Positions 13,401-25,400 of a stretch of 64,000 nucleotides of DNA are shown here, one piece after another; within the stretch, counting starts at the first letter, position 1, and every line of letters begins with the position of its first letter. A program made the translations under genes and the position numbers. Source of the DNA: Steinernema hermaphroditum (Eukaryota; Nematoda; Chromadorea; Rhabditida; Steinernematidae); the NCBI GenBank assembly GCA_030435675.1, contig CM059625.1, positions 12,338,001-12,402,000 of the forward strand, read 5' to 3'. The notes under the pieces are model-generated. The model was not told the DNA's origin. It made no database searches and saw only the letters and a list, made by a program, of their open reading frames with translations.

Positions 13401-16400
13401 TCGACCTTGTGGGAGATCTCGTACTCCTCTTCGTAGTGGCGCTCGGTGACATGGATCGGAGACTCAGGAGCCTCGGCTTCGGCGTGAGCTTCGGGCTCGA
13501 AGGCAGGCTCGGAGATGATGGGTTCCTCGACCTTGTGGGAGATCTCGTACTCCTCTTCGTAGTGGCGCTCGGTGACATGGATCGGAGACTCAGGAGCCTC
13601 GGCTTCGGCGTGAGCTTCGGGCTCGAAGGCAGGCTCGGAGATGATGGGTTCCTCGACCTTGTGGGAGATCTCGTACTCCTCTTCGTAGTGGCGCTCGGTG
13701 ACATGGATCGGAGACTCAGGAGCCTCGGCTTCGGCGTGAGCTTCGGGCTCGAAGGCAGGCTCGGAGACGATGGGTTCCTCGACTTTGTGGGAGATCTCGT
13801 ACTCCTCTTCGTAGTGGCGCTCGGTGACATGGATCGGAGACTCAGGAGCCTCGGCTTCGGCGTGAGCTTCGGGCTCGAAGGCAGGCTCGGAGACGATGGG
13901 TTCCTCGACTTTGTGGGAGATCTCGTACTCCTCTTCGTAGTGGCGCTCGGTGACATGGATCGGAGACTCAGGAGCCTCGGCTTCGGCGTGAGCTTCGGGC
14001 TCGAAGGCGGGCTCGGAGACCATCGGTTCTTCGACCTTGTGGAAGATCTCGTACTCCTCTTCGTAGTGACGCTTCTGTCACGGTGATTGGAGACTCAGGA
14101 GCCTCGGCTTCGGCGTGAGCTTCGGGCTCGAAGGCGGGCTCGGAGACCATCGGTTCTTCGACCTTGTGGGAGATCTCGTACTCCTCTTCGTAGTGAGGCT
14201 CTGTCACGGTGATCGGAGACTCAGGAGCCTCGGCTTCGGCGTGAGCTTCGGGCTCGAAGGCGGGCTCGGAGACCATCGGTTCTTCGACCTTGTGGGAGAT
14301 CTCGTACTCCTCTTCGTAGTGAGGCTCGGTCACGGGGATCGGAGACACAGGAGCCTCGGCTTCGGCGTGAGCTTCGGGCTCGAAGGCGGGCTCGGAGACC
14401 ATCGGTTCTTCGACCTTGTGGGAGATCTCGTACTCCTCTTCGTAGTGAGGCTCTGTCACGGGGATCGGAGACACAGGAGCCTCGGCTTCGGCGTGAGCTT
14501 CGGGCTCGAAGGCGGGCTCGGAGACCATCGGTTCTTCGACCTTGTGGGAGATCTCGTACTCCTCTTCGTAGTGAGGCTCTGTCACGGTGATCGGAGACTC
14601 AGGAGCCTCGGCTTCGGCGTGAGCTTCGGGCTCTAAGGCGGGCTCGGAGACGATGGGTTCCTCGACCTTGTGGGAGATCTCGTACTCCTCTTCGTAGTGA
14701 GGTTCTGTCACGGCGATCGGAGACTCAGGAGCCTCGGCCTCAACATGAGCTTCGGGCTCGAAGGCAGGCTCGGAGACCATGGGTTCCTCGACCTTGTGGG
14801 AGATCTCGTACTCCTCTTCGTAGTGGCGCTCGGTGACATGGATCGGAGACTCAGGAGCCTCGGCTTCGGCGTGAGCTTCGGGCTCGAAGGCGGGCTCGGA
14901 GACGATGGGTTCCTCGACCTTGTGGGAGATCTCGTACTCCTCTTCGTAGTGAGGTTCTGTCACGGCGATCGGAGACTCAGAGAGCCTCGGCTTCGGCGTG
15001 AGCTTCGGGCTCGAAGGCAGGCTCGGAGACGATGGGTTCCTCGACCTTGTGGGAGACCTCGTACTCCTCTTCGTAGTGAGGTTCTGTCACGGTGATCGGA
15101 GACTCAGGAGCCTCGGCCTCAACATGAGCTTCGGGCTCGAAGGCGGGCTCGGAGACCATCGGTTCTTCGACCTTGTGGGAGATCTCGTACTCCTCTTCGT
15201 AGAGGCGCTCGGTGACATGGATCGGAGACTCAGGAGCCTCGGCTTCGGCGTGAGCTTTGGGCTCGAAGGCGGGCTCGGAGATGATGGGTTCCTCGAACTT
15301 GTGGGAGATCTCGTACTCCTCTTCGTAGAGGCGCTCGGTGACATGGATCGGAGACTCAGGAGCCTCGGCTTCGGCGTGAGCTTCGGGCTCGAAGGCGGGC
15401 TCGGAGATGATGGGTTCCTCGACCTTGTGGGAGATCTCGTACTCCTCTTCGTAGAGGCGTTCGGTGACATGGATCGGAGACACAGGAGCCTCGGCTTCGG
15501 CGTGAGCTTCGGGCTCGAAGGCAGGCTCGGAGATGATGGGTTCCTCGACCTTGTGGGAGATCTCGTACTCCTCTTCGTAGTGAGGTTCTGTCACGGTGAT
15601 CGGAGACTCAGGAGCCTCGGCCTCAACATGAGCTTCGGGCTCGAAGGCAGGCTCGGAGACCATCGGTTCTTCGACCTTGTGGGAGATCTCGTACTCCTCT
15701 TCGTAGTGGCGCTCGGTGACATGGATCGGAGACACAGGAGCCTCGGCTTCGGCGTGAGCTTCGGGCTCGAAGGCAGGCTCGGAGACCATCGGTTCTTCGA
15801 CCTTGTGGGAGATCTCGTACTCCTCTTCGTAGAGGCGCTCGGTGACATGGATCGGAGACTCAGGAGCCTCGGCTTCGGCGTGAGCTTCGGGCTCGAAGGC
15901 GGGCTCGGAGATGATGGGTTCCTCGACCTTGTGGGAGATCTCGTACTCCTCTTCGTAGTGGCGCTCGGTGACATGGATCGGAGACACAGGAGCCTCGGCT
16001 TCGGCGTGAGCTACGGGCTCGAAGGCAGGCTCGGAGACCATCGGTTCTTCGACCTTGTGGGAGATCTCGTACTCCTCTTCGTAGAGGCGCTCGGTGACAT
16101 GGATCGGAGACTCAGGAGCCTCGGCTTCGGCGTGAGCTTCGGGCTCGAAGGCGGGCTCGGAGACGATGGGTTCCTCGACCTTGTGGGAGATCTCGTACTC
16201 CTCTTCGTAGTGGCGCTCGGTGACATGGATCGGAGACACAGGAGCCTCGGCTTCGGCGTGAGCTTCGGGCTCGAAGGCAGGCTCGGAGACCATCGGTTCT
16301 TCGACCTTGTGGGAGATCTCGTACTCCTCTTCGTAGTGGCGCTCGGTGACATGGATCGGAGACACAGGAGCCTCGGCTTCGGCGTGAGCTTCGGGCTCGA

Positions 16401-19400
16401 AGGCAGGCTCGGAGATGATGGGTTCCTCGACCTTGTGGGAGATCTCGTACTCCTCTTCGTAGTGAGGTTCTGTCACGGCGATCGGAGACTCAGGAGCCTC
16501 GGCTTCGGCGTGAGCTTCGGGCTCGAAGGCGGGCTCGGAGATGATGGGTTCCTCGACCTTGTGGGAGATCTCGTACTCCTCTTCGTAGTGGCGCTCGGTG
16601 ACATGGATCGGAGACACAGGAGCCTCGGCTTCGGCGTGAGCTTCGGGCTCGAAGGCAGGCTCGGAGACCATCGGTTCTTCGACCTTGTGGGAGATCTCGT
16701 ACTCCTCTTCGTAGAGGCGCTCGGTGACATGGATCGGAGACTCAGGAGCCTCGGCTTCGGCGTGAGCTTCGGGCTCGAAGGCGGGCTCGGAGACGATGGG
16801 TTCCTCGACCTTGTGGGAGATCTCGTACTCCTCTTCGTAGAGGCGTTCGGTGACATGGATCGGAGACACAGGAGCCTCGGCTTCGGCGTGAGCTTCGGGC
16901 TCGAAGGCAGGCTCGGAGATGATGGGTTCCTCGACCTTGTGGGAGATCTCGTACTCCTCTTCGTAGTGAGGTTCTGTCACGGCGATCGGAGACTCAGGAG
17001 CCTCGGCTTCGGCGTGAGCTTCGGGCTCGAAGGCGGGCTCGGAGATGATGGGTTCCTCGACCTTGTGGGAGATCTCGTACTCCTCTTCGTAGTGGCGCTC
17101 GGTGACATGGATCGGAGACACAGGAGCCTCGGCTTCGGCGTGAGCTTCGGGCTCGAAGGCAGGCTCGGAGACCATCGGTTCTTCGACCTTGTGGGAGATC
17201 TCGTACTCCTCTTCGTAGTGGCGCTCGGTGACATGGATCGGAGACACAGGAGCCTCGGCTTCGGCGTGAGCTTCGGGCTCGAAGGCAAGCTCGGAGATGA
17301 TGGGTTCCTCGACCTTGTGGGAGATCTCGTACTCCTCTTCGTAGAGGCGTTCGGTGACATGGATCGGAGACACAGGAGCCTCGGCTTCGGCGTGAGCTTC
17401 GGGCTCGAAGGCAGGCTCGGAGATGATGGGTTCCTCGACCTTGTGGGAGATCTCGTACTCCTCTTCGTAGTGAGGTTCTGTCACGGTGATCGGAGACTCA
17501 GGAGCCTCGGCCTCAACATGAGCTTCGGGCTCGAAGGCAGGCTCGGAGACCATCGGTTCTTCGACCTTGTGGGAGATCTCGTACTCCTCTTCGTAGTGGC
17601 GCTCGGTGACATGGATCGGAGACACAGGAGCCTCGGCTTCGGCGTGAGCTTCGGGCTCGAAGGCAGGCTCGGAGACCATCGGTTCTTCGACCTTGTGGGA
17701 GATCTCGTACTCCTCTTCGTAGTGGCGCTCGGTGACATGGATCGGAGACACAGGAGCCTCGGCTTCGGCGTGAGCTTCGGGCTCGAAGGCAGGCTCGGAG
17801 ATGATGGGTTCCTCGACCTTGTGGGAGATCTCGTACTCCTCTTCGTAGTGAGGTTCTGTCACGGTGATCGGAGACTCAGGAGACTCGGCCTCAACATGAG
17901 TTTCGGGCTCGAAGGCAGGCTCGGAGACCATCGGTTCTTCGACCTTGTGGGAGATCTCATACTCCTCTTCGTAGTGGCGCTCGGTGACATGGATCGGAGA
18001 CTCAGGAGCCTCGGCTTCGGCGTGAGCTTCGGGCTCGAAGGCAGGCTCGGAGATGATGGGTTCCTCGACCTTGTGGGAGATCTCGTACTCCTCTTCGTAG
18101 TGAGGTTCTGTCACGGTGATCGGAGACTCAGGAGCCTCGGCCTCAACATGAGCTTCGGGCTCGAAGGCAGGCTCGGAGATGATGGGTTCCTCGACCTTGT
18201 GGGAGATCTCGTACTCCTCTTCGTAGTGAGGCTCTGTCACGGTGATCGGAGACTCAGGAGCCTCGGCTTCGGCGTGAGCTTCGGGCTCGAAGGCAGGCTC
18301 GGAGATGATGGGTTCCTCGACCTTGTGGGAGATCTCGTACTCCTCTTCGTAGTGAGGCTCTGTCACGGTGATCGGAGACTCAGGAGCCTCGGCTTCGGCG
18401 TGAGCTTCGGGCTCGAAGGCAGGCTCGGAGATGATGGGTTCCTCGACCTTGTGGGAGATCTTTCTTCTCTTTTTTATTGAGGCCCTTTTCGGGGGGGGGG
18501 GGGCCCAGGGGCCCCGGCTTCGGCGTGAGCTTCGGGCTCGAAGGCAGGCTCGGAGATGATGGGTTCCTCGACCTTGTGGGAGATCTCGTACTCCTCTTCG
18601 TAGTGGCGCTCGGTGACATGGATCGGAGACTCAGGAGCCTCGGCTTCGGCGTGAGCTTCGGGCTCGAAGGCGGGCTCGGAGACCATCGGTTCTTCGACCT
18701 TGTGGGAGATCTCGTACTCCTCTTCGTAGTGGCGCTCGGTGACATGGATCGGAGACTCAGGAGCCTCGGCTTCGGCGTGAGCTTCGGGCTCGAAGGAGGG
18801 CTCGGAGACGATGGGTTCCTCGACCTTGTGGGAGATCTCGTACTCCTCTTCGTAGAGGCGCTCGGTGACATGCATCGGAGACTCAGGAGCCTCGGCTTCG
18901 GCGTGAGCTTCGGGCTCGAAGACGGGCTCGGAGACGAGGGGTTCCTCGACCTTGTGGGAGATCTCGTACTCCTCTTCGTAGAGGCGCTCGGTGACATGCA
19001 TCGGAGACTCAGGAGCCTCGACTTCGGCGTCAGCTTCGGGCTCGAAGGCGGGCTCGGAGACGATGGGTTTTCTTCCCCTTTTTGGGGGACCTCTTCCCCC
19101 TCTTCGTAGAGGCGTTCGGTGACATGCATCGGAGACTCAGGAGCCTCGGCTTCGGCGTGAGCTTCGGGCTCGAAGGCGGGCTCGGAGACGATGGGTTCCT
19201 CGACCTTGTGGGAGATCTCGTACTCCTCTTCGTAGTGGCGCTCGGTGACATGGATCGGAGACTCAGGAGCCTCGGCTTCGGCGTGAGCTTCGGGCTCGAA
19301 GGCGGGCTCGGAGATGATGGGTTCCTCGACCTTGTGGGAGATCTCGTACTCCTCTTCGTAGTGAGGCTCTGTCACGGTGATTCTTCGCTCCTTCACCCCC

Positions 19401-22400
19401 TCCTCTTCCGCCTCGTCTTTCGCTCTAAAAGGGGCCCCGGAAAGAAGGGTTTCCCCCCCTTTTGGGGGATTTCTTACTCCTCTTCGTAGAGGCGTTCGGT
19501 GACATGCATCGGAGACTCAGGAGCCTCGGCTTCGGCGTGAGCTTCGGGCTCGAAGGCGGGCTCGGAGACGATGGGTTCCTCGACCTTGTGGGAGATCTCG
19601 TACTCCTCTTCGTAGTAGAGCGGCTTCGGTGACATGGATCGGAGACTCAGGAGCCTCGGCTTCGGCGTGAGCTTCGGGCTCGAAGGCAGGCTCGGAGATG
19701 ATGGGTTCCTCGACCTTGTGGGAGATCTCGTACTCCTCTTCGTAGGGCTCGGTGACATGGGAGACTCTCGGCTTCACGGTGATCGTTTTCCTCAAAAGAG
19801 AGATTCTTTCTTCTTTTGTTTTTTTTTTCCCTTCTCATGAGACTCAGGAGCCTCGACTTCGGCGTGAGCTTCGGGCTCGAAGGCGGGCTCGGAGACGATG
19901 GGTTCCTCGACCTTGTGGGAGATCTCGTACTCCTCTTCGTAGAGGCGTTCGGTGACATGCATCGGAGACTCAGGAGCCTCGGCTTCGGCGTGAGCTTCGG
20001 GCTCGAAGGCGGGCTCGGAGACGATGGGTTCCTCGACCTTGTGGGAGATCTCGTACTCCTCTTCGTAGAGGCGCTCGGTGACATGGATCGGAGACACAGG
20101 AGCCTCGGCTTCGGCGTGAGCTTCGGGCTCGAAGGCAGGCTCGGAGATGATGGGTTCCTCGACCTTGTGGGAGATCTCGTACTCCTTTTCGTAGTGAGGC
20201 TCTGTCACGGTGATCGGAGACTCAGGAGCCTCGGCTTCGGCGTGAGCTTCGGGCTCGAAGGCAGGCTCGGAGATGATGGGTTCCTCGACCTTGTGGGAGA
20301 TCTCGTACTCCTCTTCGTAGTGAGGCTCTGTCACGGTGATCGGAGACTCAGGAGCCTCGGCTTCGGCGTGAGCTTCGAGCTCGAAGGCGGGCTCGGAGAC
20401 GATGGGTTCCTCGACCTTGTGGGAGATCTCGTACTCCTCTTCGTAGAGGCGTTCGGTGACATGCATCGGAGACTCAGGAGCCTCGGCTTCGGCGTGAGCT
20501 TCGGGCTCGAAGGCGGGCTCGGAGACGATGGGTTCCTCGACCTTGTGGGAGATCTCGTACTCCTCTTCGTAGTGAGGTTCTGTCACGGCGATCGGAGACT
20601 CAGGAGCCTCGGCTTCGGCGTGAGCTTCGGGCTCGAAGGCGGGCTCGGAGACGATGGGTTCCTCGACCTTGTGGGAGATCTCGTACTCCTCTTCGTAGTG
20701 AGGTTCTGTCACGGCGATCGGAGACTCAGGAGCCTCGGCTTCGGCGTGAGCTTCGGGCTCGAAGGCGGGCTCGGAGACGATGGGTTCCTCGACCTTGTGG
20801 GAGATCTCGTACTCCTCTTCGTAGAGGCGCTCGGTGACATGGATCGGAGACACAGGAGCCTCGGCTTCGGCGTGAGCTTCGGGCTCGAAGGCAGGCTCGG
20901 AGATGATGGGTTCCTCGACCTTGTGGGAGATCTCGTACTCCTTTTCGTAGTGAGGCTCTGTCACGGTGATCGGGGACTCAGGAGCCTCGGCTTCGGCGTG
21001 AGCTTCGGGCTCGAAGGCAGGCTCGGAGACCATCGGTTCCTCGACCTTGTGGGAGATCTCGTACTTCTCTTCGTAGTGGCGCTCGGTGACATGGATCGGA
21101 GACTCAGGAGCCTCGGCTTCGGCGTGAGCTTCGGGCTCGAAGGCAGGCTCGGAGATGATGGGTTCCTCGACCTTGTGGGAGATCTCGTACTCCTTTTCGT
21201 AGTGAGGCTCTGTCACGGTGATCGGAGACTCAGGAGCCTCGGCTTCGGCGTGAGCTTCGGGCTCGAAGGCAGGCTCGGAGATGATGGGTTCCTCGACCTT
21301 GTGGGAGATCTCGTACTCCTCTTCGTAGTGAGGTTCTGTCACGGTGATCGGAGACTCAGGAGCCTCGGCCTCAACATGAGCTTCGGGCTCGAAGGCAGGC
21401 TCGGAGACCGTCGGTTCTTCGACCTTGTGGGAGATCTCGTACTCCTCTTCGTAGAGGCGTTCGGTGACATGGATCGGAGACGCAGGAGCCTCGGCTTCGG
21501 CGTGAGCTTCGGGCCCGAAGGCAGGCTCGGAGACCATCGGTTCTTCGACCTTGTGGGAGATCTCGTACTCCTCTTCGTAGTGGCGCTCGGTGACATGGAT
21601 CGGAGACTCAGGAGCCTCGGCTTCGGCGTGAGCTTCGGGCTCGAAGGCAGGCTCGGAGATGATGGGTTCCTCGACCTTGTGGGAGATCTCGTACTCCTCT
21701 TCGTAGAGGCGTTCGGTGACATGGATCGGAGACTCAGGAGCCTCGGCTTCGGCGTGAGCTTCGGGCTCGAAGGCAGGCTCGGAGATGATGGGTTCCTCGA
21801 CCTTGTGGGAGATCTCGTACTCCTCTTCGTAGAGGCGTTCGGTGACATGGATCGGAGACTCAGGAGCCTCGGCTTCGGCGTGAGCTTCGGGCTCGAAGGC
21901 AGGCTCGGAGATGATGGGTTCCTCGACCTTGTGGGAGATCTCGTACTCCTTTTCGTAGTGAGGCTCTGTCACGGTGATCGGAGACTCAGGAGCCTCGGCT
22001 TCGGCGTGAGCTTCGGGCTCGAAGGCGGGCTCGGAGACGATGGGTTCCTCGACCTTGTGGGAGATCTCGTACTCCTCTTCGTAGAGGCGTTCGGTGACAT
22101 GGATCGGAGACTCAGGAGCCTCGGCTTCGGCGTGAGCTTCGGGCTCGAAGGCAGGCTCGGAGACGATGGGTTCCTCGACCTTGTGGGAGATCTCGTACTC
22201 CTCTTCGTAGAGGCGTTCGGTGACATGGATCGGAGACTCAGGAGCCTCGGCTTCGGCGTGAGCTTCGGGCTCGAAGGCAGGCTCGGAGATGATGGGTTCC
22301 TCGACCTTGTGGGAGATCTCGTACTCCTTTTCGTAGTGAGGCTCTGTCACGGTGATCGGAGACTCAGGAGCCTCGGCTTCGGCGTGAGCTTCGGGCTCGA

Positions 22401-25400
22401 AGGCGGGCTCGGAGACGATGGGTTCCTCGACCTTGTGGGAGATCTCGTACTCCTCTTCGTAGAGGCGTTCGGTGACATGGATCGGAGACTCAGGAGCCTC
22501 GGCTTCGGCGTGAGCTTCGGGCTCGAAGGCAGGCTCGGAGATGATGGGTTCCTCGACCTTGTGGGAGATCTCGTACTCCTTTTCGTAGTGAGGCTCTGTC
22601 ACGGTGATCGGAGACTCAGGAGCCTCGGCTTCGGCGTGAGCTTCGGGCTCGAAGGCGGGCTCGGAGACGATGGGTTCCTCGACCTTGTGGGAGATCTCGT
22701 ACTCCTCTTCGTAGAGGCGTTCGGTGACATGGATCGGAGACTCAGGAGCCTCGGCTTCGGCGTGAGCTTCGGGCTCGAAGGCAGGCTCTGTTTTTTCTTT
22801 TTTGGAGATGATGGGTTCCTCGTACCTTTTGGGAGATCTCTTACTCCTTTTCGTAGTGAGGCTCTGTCACGGTGATCGGAGACTCAGGAGCCTCGGCTTC
22901 GGCGTGAGCTTCGGGCTCGAAGGCGGGCTCGGAGACGATGGGTTCCTCGACCTTGTGGGAGACCTCGTACTCCTCTTCGTAGTGAGGTTCTGTCACGGCG
23001 ATCGGAGACTCAGGAGCCTCGGCTTCGGCGTGAGCTTCGGGCTCGAAGGCGGGCTCGGAGACGATGGGTTCCTCGACCTTGTGGGAGATCTCGTACTCCT
23101 CTTCGTAGTGGCGCTTGGTGACATGGATCGGAGACTCAGGAGCCTCGGCTTCGGCGTGAGCTTCGGGCTCGAAGGCGGGCTCGGAGATGATGGGTTCCTC
23201 GACCTTGTGGGAGATCTCGTACTCCTCTTCGTAGTGGCGCTCGGTGACATGGATCGGAGACTCAGGAGCCTCGGCTTCGGCGTGAGCTTCGGGCTCGAAG
23301 GCAGGCTCGGAGATGATGGGTTCCTCGACCTTGTGGGAGATCTCGTACTCCTCTTCGTAGTGGCGCTCGGTGACATGGATCGGAGACTCAGGAGCCTCGG
23401 CTTCGGCGTGAGCTTCGGGCTCGAAGGCGGGCTCGGAGATGATGGGTTCCTCGACCTTGTGGGAGATCTCGTACTCCTCTTCGTAGTGGCGCTCGGTGAC
23501 ATGGATCGGAGACTCAGGAGCCTCGGCTTCGGCGTGAGCTTCGGGCTCGAAGGCAGGCTCGGAGATGATGGGTTCCTCGACCTTGTGGGAGATCTCGTAC
23601 TCCTCTTCGTAGTGGCGCTCGGTGACATGGATCGGAGACTCAGGAGCCTCGACTTCGGCGTGAGCTTCGGGCTCGAAGGTGGGCTCGGAGACGATGGGTT
23701 CCTCGACCTTGTGGGAGATCTCGTACTCCTCTTCGTAGTGGCGCTCGGTGACATGGATCGGAGACTCAGGAGCCTCGGCCTCAACATGAGCTTCGGGCTC
23801 GAAGGCAGGCTCGGAGACCATCGGTTCTTCGACCTTGTGGGAGATCTCGTACTCCTCTTCGTAGTGGCGCTCGGTGACATGGATCGGTGACTCAGGAGCC
23901 TCGGCTTCGGCGTGAGCTTCGGGCTCGAAGGCAGGCTCGGAGATGATGGGTTCTTCGACCTTGTGGGAGATCTCGTACTCCTCTTCGTAGTGGCGCTCGG
24001 TGACATGGATCGGAGACTCAGGAGCCTCGGCTTCGGCGTGAGCTTCGGGCTCGAAGGCAGGCTCGGAGATGATGGGTTCTTCGACCTTGTGGGAGATCTC
24101 GTACTCCTCTTCGACGTGAGGCTCATTCGCAGCGGTCGAGCTAGGATACTCAAAGGCTGCGACATCTCGTGCATGTCTGCTGTGTTGCTTTGGTTGGTAG
24201 GTCTGTGTTGTTGGCTTTATTTCCTCATGTTCGGCTTCAATGTGTTTTCGCCTTTCTTTTGATTGTTCTCCATTTTCGTGGTCTTTTGACACTTGTGCAT
24301 TATACTCTGTTATGCGTGCTTTGACGAAACCTTTTTCTGGTTCAGGACTTTCGACGGTTTCATGCTCTTCCGTCTCCTGTAAATGCGTTTCTTCTTGCTC
24401 AGTAACACACGGCACTGGAGTCACTGGGGTGACGATGATTTCTACGTTTGATGTTTGCTCCTTCGGTGAGATTTGTTCTTTTGGAGGTGAGCTGCTGGTG
24501 CTGGCGATCGACTCGAATATAGCAATTCTGTCTCGGACAGAACCGAATGATGTTGTCGACTCGGGAGAAGATGAACGGCGCTTTTCGTCCTCCTCTGAAA
24601 ATAAACGTTTTAAGGCGTGGTGCAGATTACTTTTTTAGTATGCATAGTGATGGAGGCAGTGAGCAGCAGGAAAGCGGAATGTAGTGCAATTTGTGGTTTG
24701 TTGTGATTGTTTCCGCCATATCACCCTATATTTCCTTTTGTTCTTTTATTGTTTTTTGTTTGGCCAGCTCTTAGGCATTCTTCGTGGAAGTTGCCTTTGA
24801 TGTTGCTAAAGGTGCTAGTGAAGTAAAATTCGAACCTTTACTTTAGGCTTAGTTGCTCACGAACGCGATCAATTCACAACTATTTCAACGAATCACTATT
24901 ATTTTACTCTAAACAATGAATGACCGGGAATATGAAAGCGCTGATCTTCTTCACAATGTCGCAGGGGTTCACAGCTGCTGCGATTCCGCTATGGCTGGTG
25001 TGTGAGTTTGAACAATGGGTACCAAATGAATCTGGTGATCATGAGGGTCGATACTTCCGTCGTAAACTTGGTCATTCACCTTCAGTCGAATCAGCTCGTC
25101 GCCTGAACACTGCGTCATTGCCTCAGAAGCCATCATTTTCCGTTGTTAGTCGAACTGCAGTCATTTTTACGGCGGCAAAACCCTTATAGCTTATAGGTTC
25201 TATTCATTAAGGCTATCTATAGTGTTCCATCGTCAGAACGGCAATGTTCACAAACATTTCGCTTGTCAATAAACAGGCAAATCAAAAACAACTTCAATTT
25301 TTAAGGTGGCACTGTGTAATGGTGTTTTTCTTAAAGGCAGGCAGCAAGGGGTGACGAAGCACAAGGAACACATGCTAATAGTGTGAACAAGCATCACAAA

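Larger units (their letters stand above)
3420..24115 (-). repeat. 126-bp coding tandem repeat array (~164 units of 42 residues)
   Basis: Unit consensus, in two pieces: [20 protein letters not shown] then [20 protein letters not shown] plus VE. About 31% of residues are Glu with one Lys, so each unit is strongly acidic; each has one SP site and several Ser/Thr/Tyr. Units fall into subtypes: TVTEPH or AVTEPH versus HVTERH or HVTERL, and IIS, IVS or MVS. Identity between units is very high, indicating recent homogenisation. Because 126 is divisible by 3, other frames on both strands also stay open. The repeat predicts an extended, phosphorylatable polymer of about 6,900 residues. Confidence 0.95.

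Noticed and set aside
12953..22602. Several separate genes made of the repeat
   Set aside because: Breaks between the open segments coincide with indels and degraded patches inside an otherwise uniform array; one broken exon explains them better.
3373..22875. Very long plus-strand ORFs across the array (up to 2,237 codons; [15 protein letters not shown] repeats)
   Set aside because: They are the antisense of a coding repeat whose unit length is divisible by three, so a stop-free unit stays open indefinitely. There is no independent start, splice or domain evidence.
3624..23956. Minus-strand Ser/Arg-rich repeat ORFs in a second frame ([13 protein letters not shown] type)
   Set aside because: Frame-shifted shadows of the acidic repeat. 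The acidic frame connects to unique ankyrin sequence on both sides.
3420..24115. CRISPR array or non-coding satellite
   Set aside because: Units are contiguous, without spacers, and the frame is continuous with conserved ankyrin exons.
24920..25189. Plus-strand ORF at the short ankyrin terminal exon
   Set aside because: Antisense shadow of the minus-strand exon, which has a proper acceptor, phase, stop and poly(A) signal.
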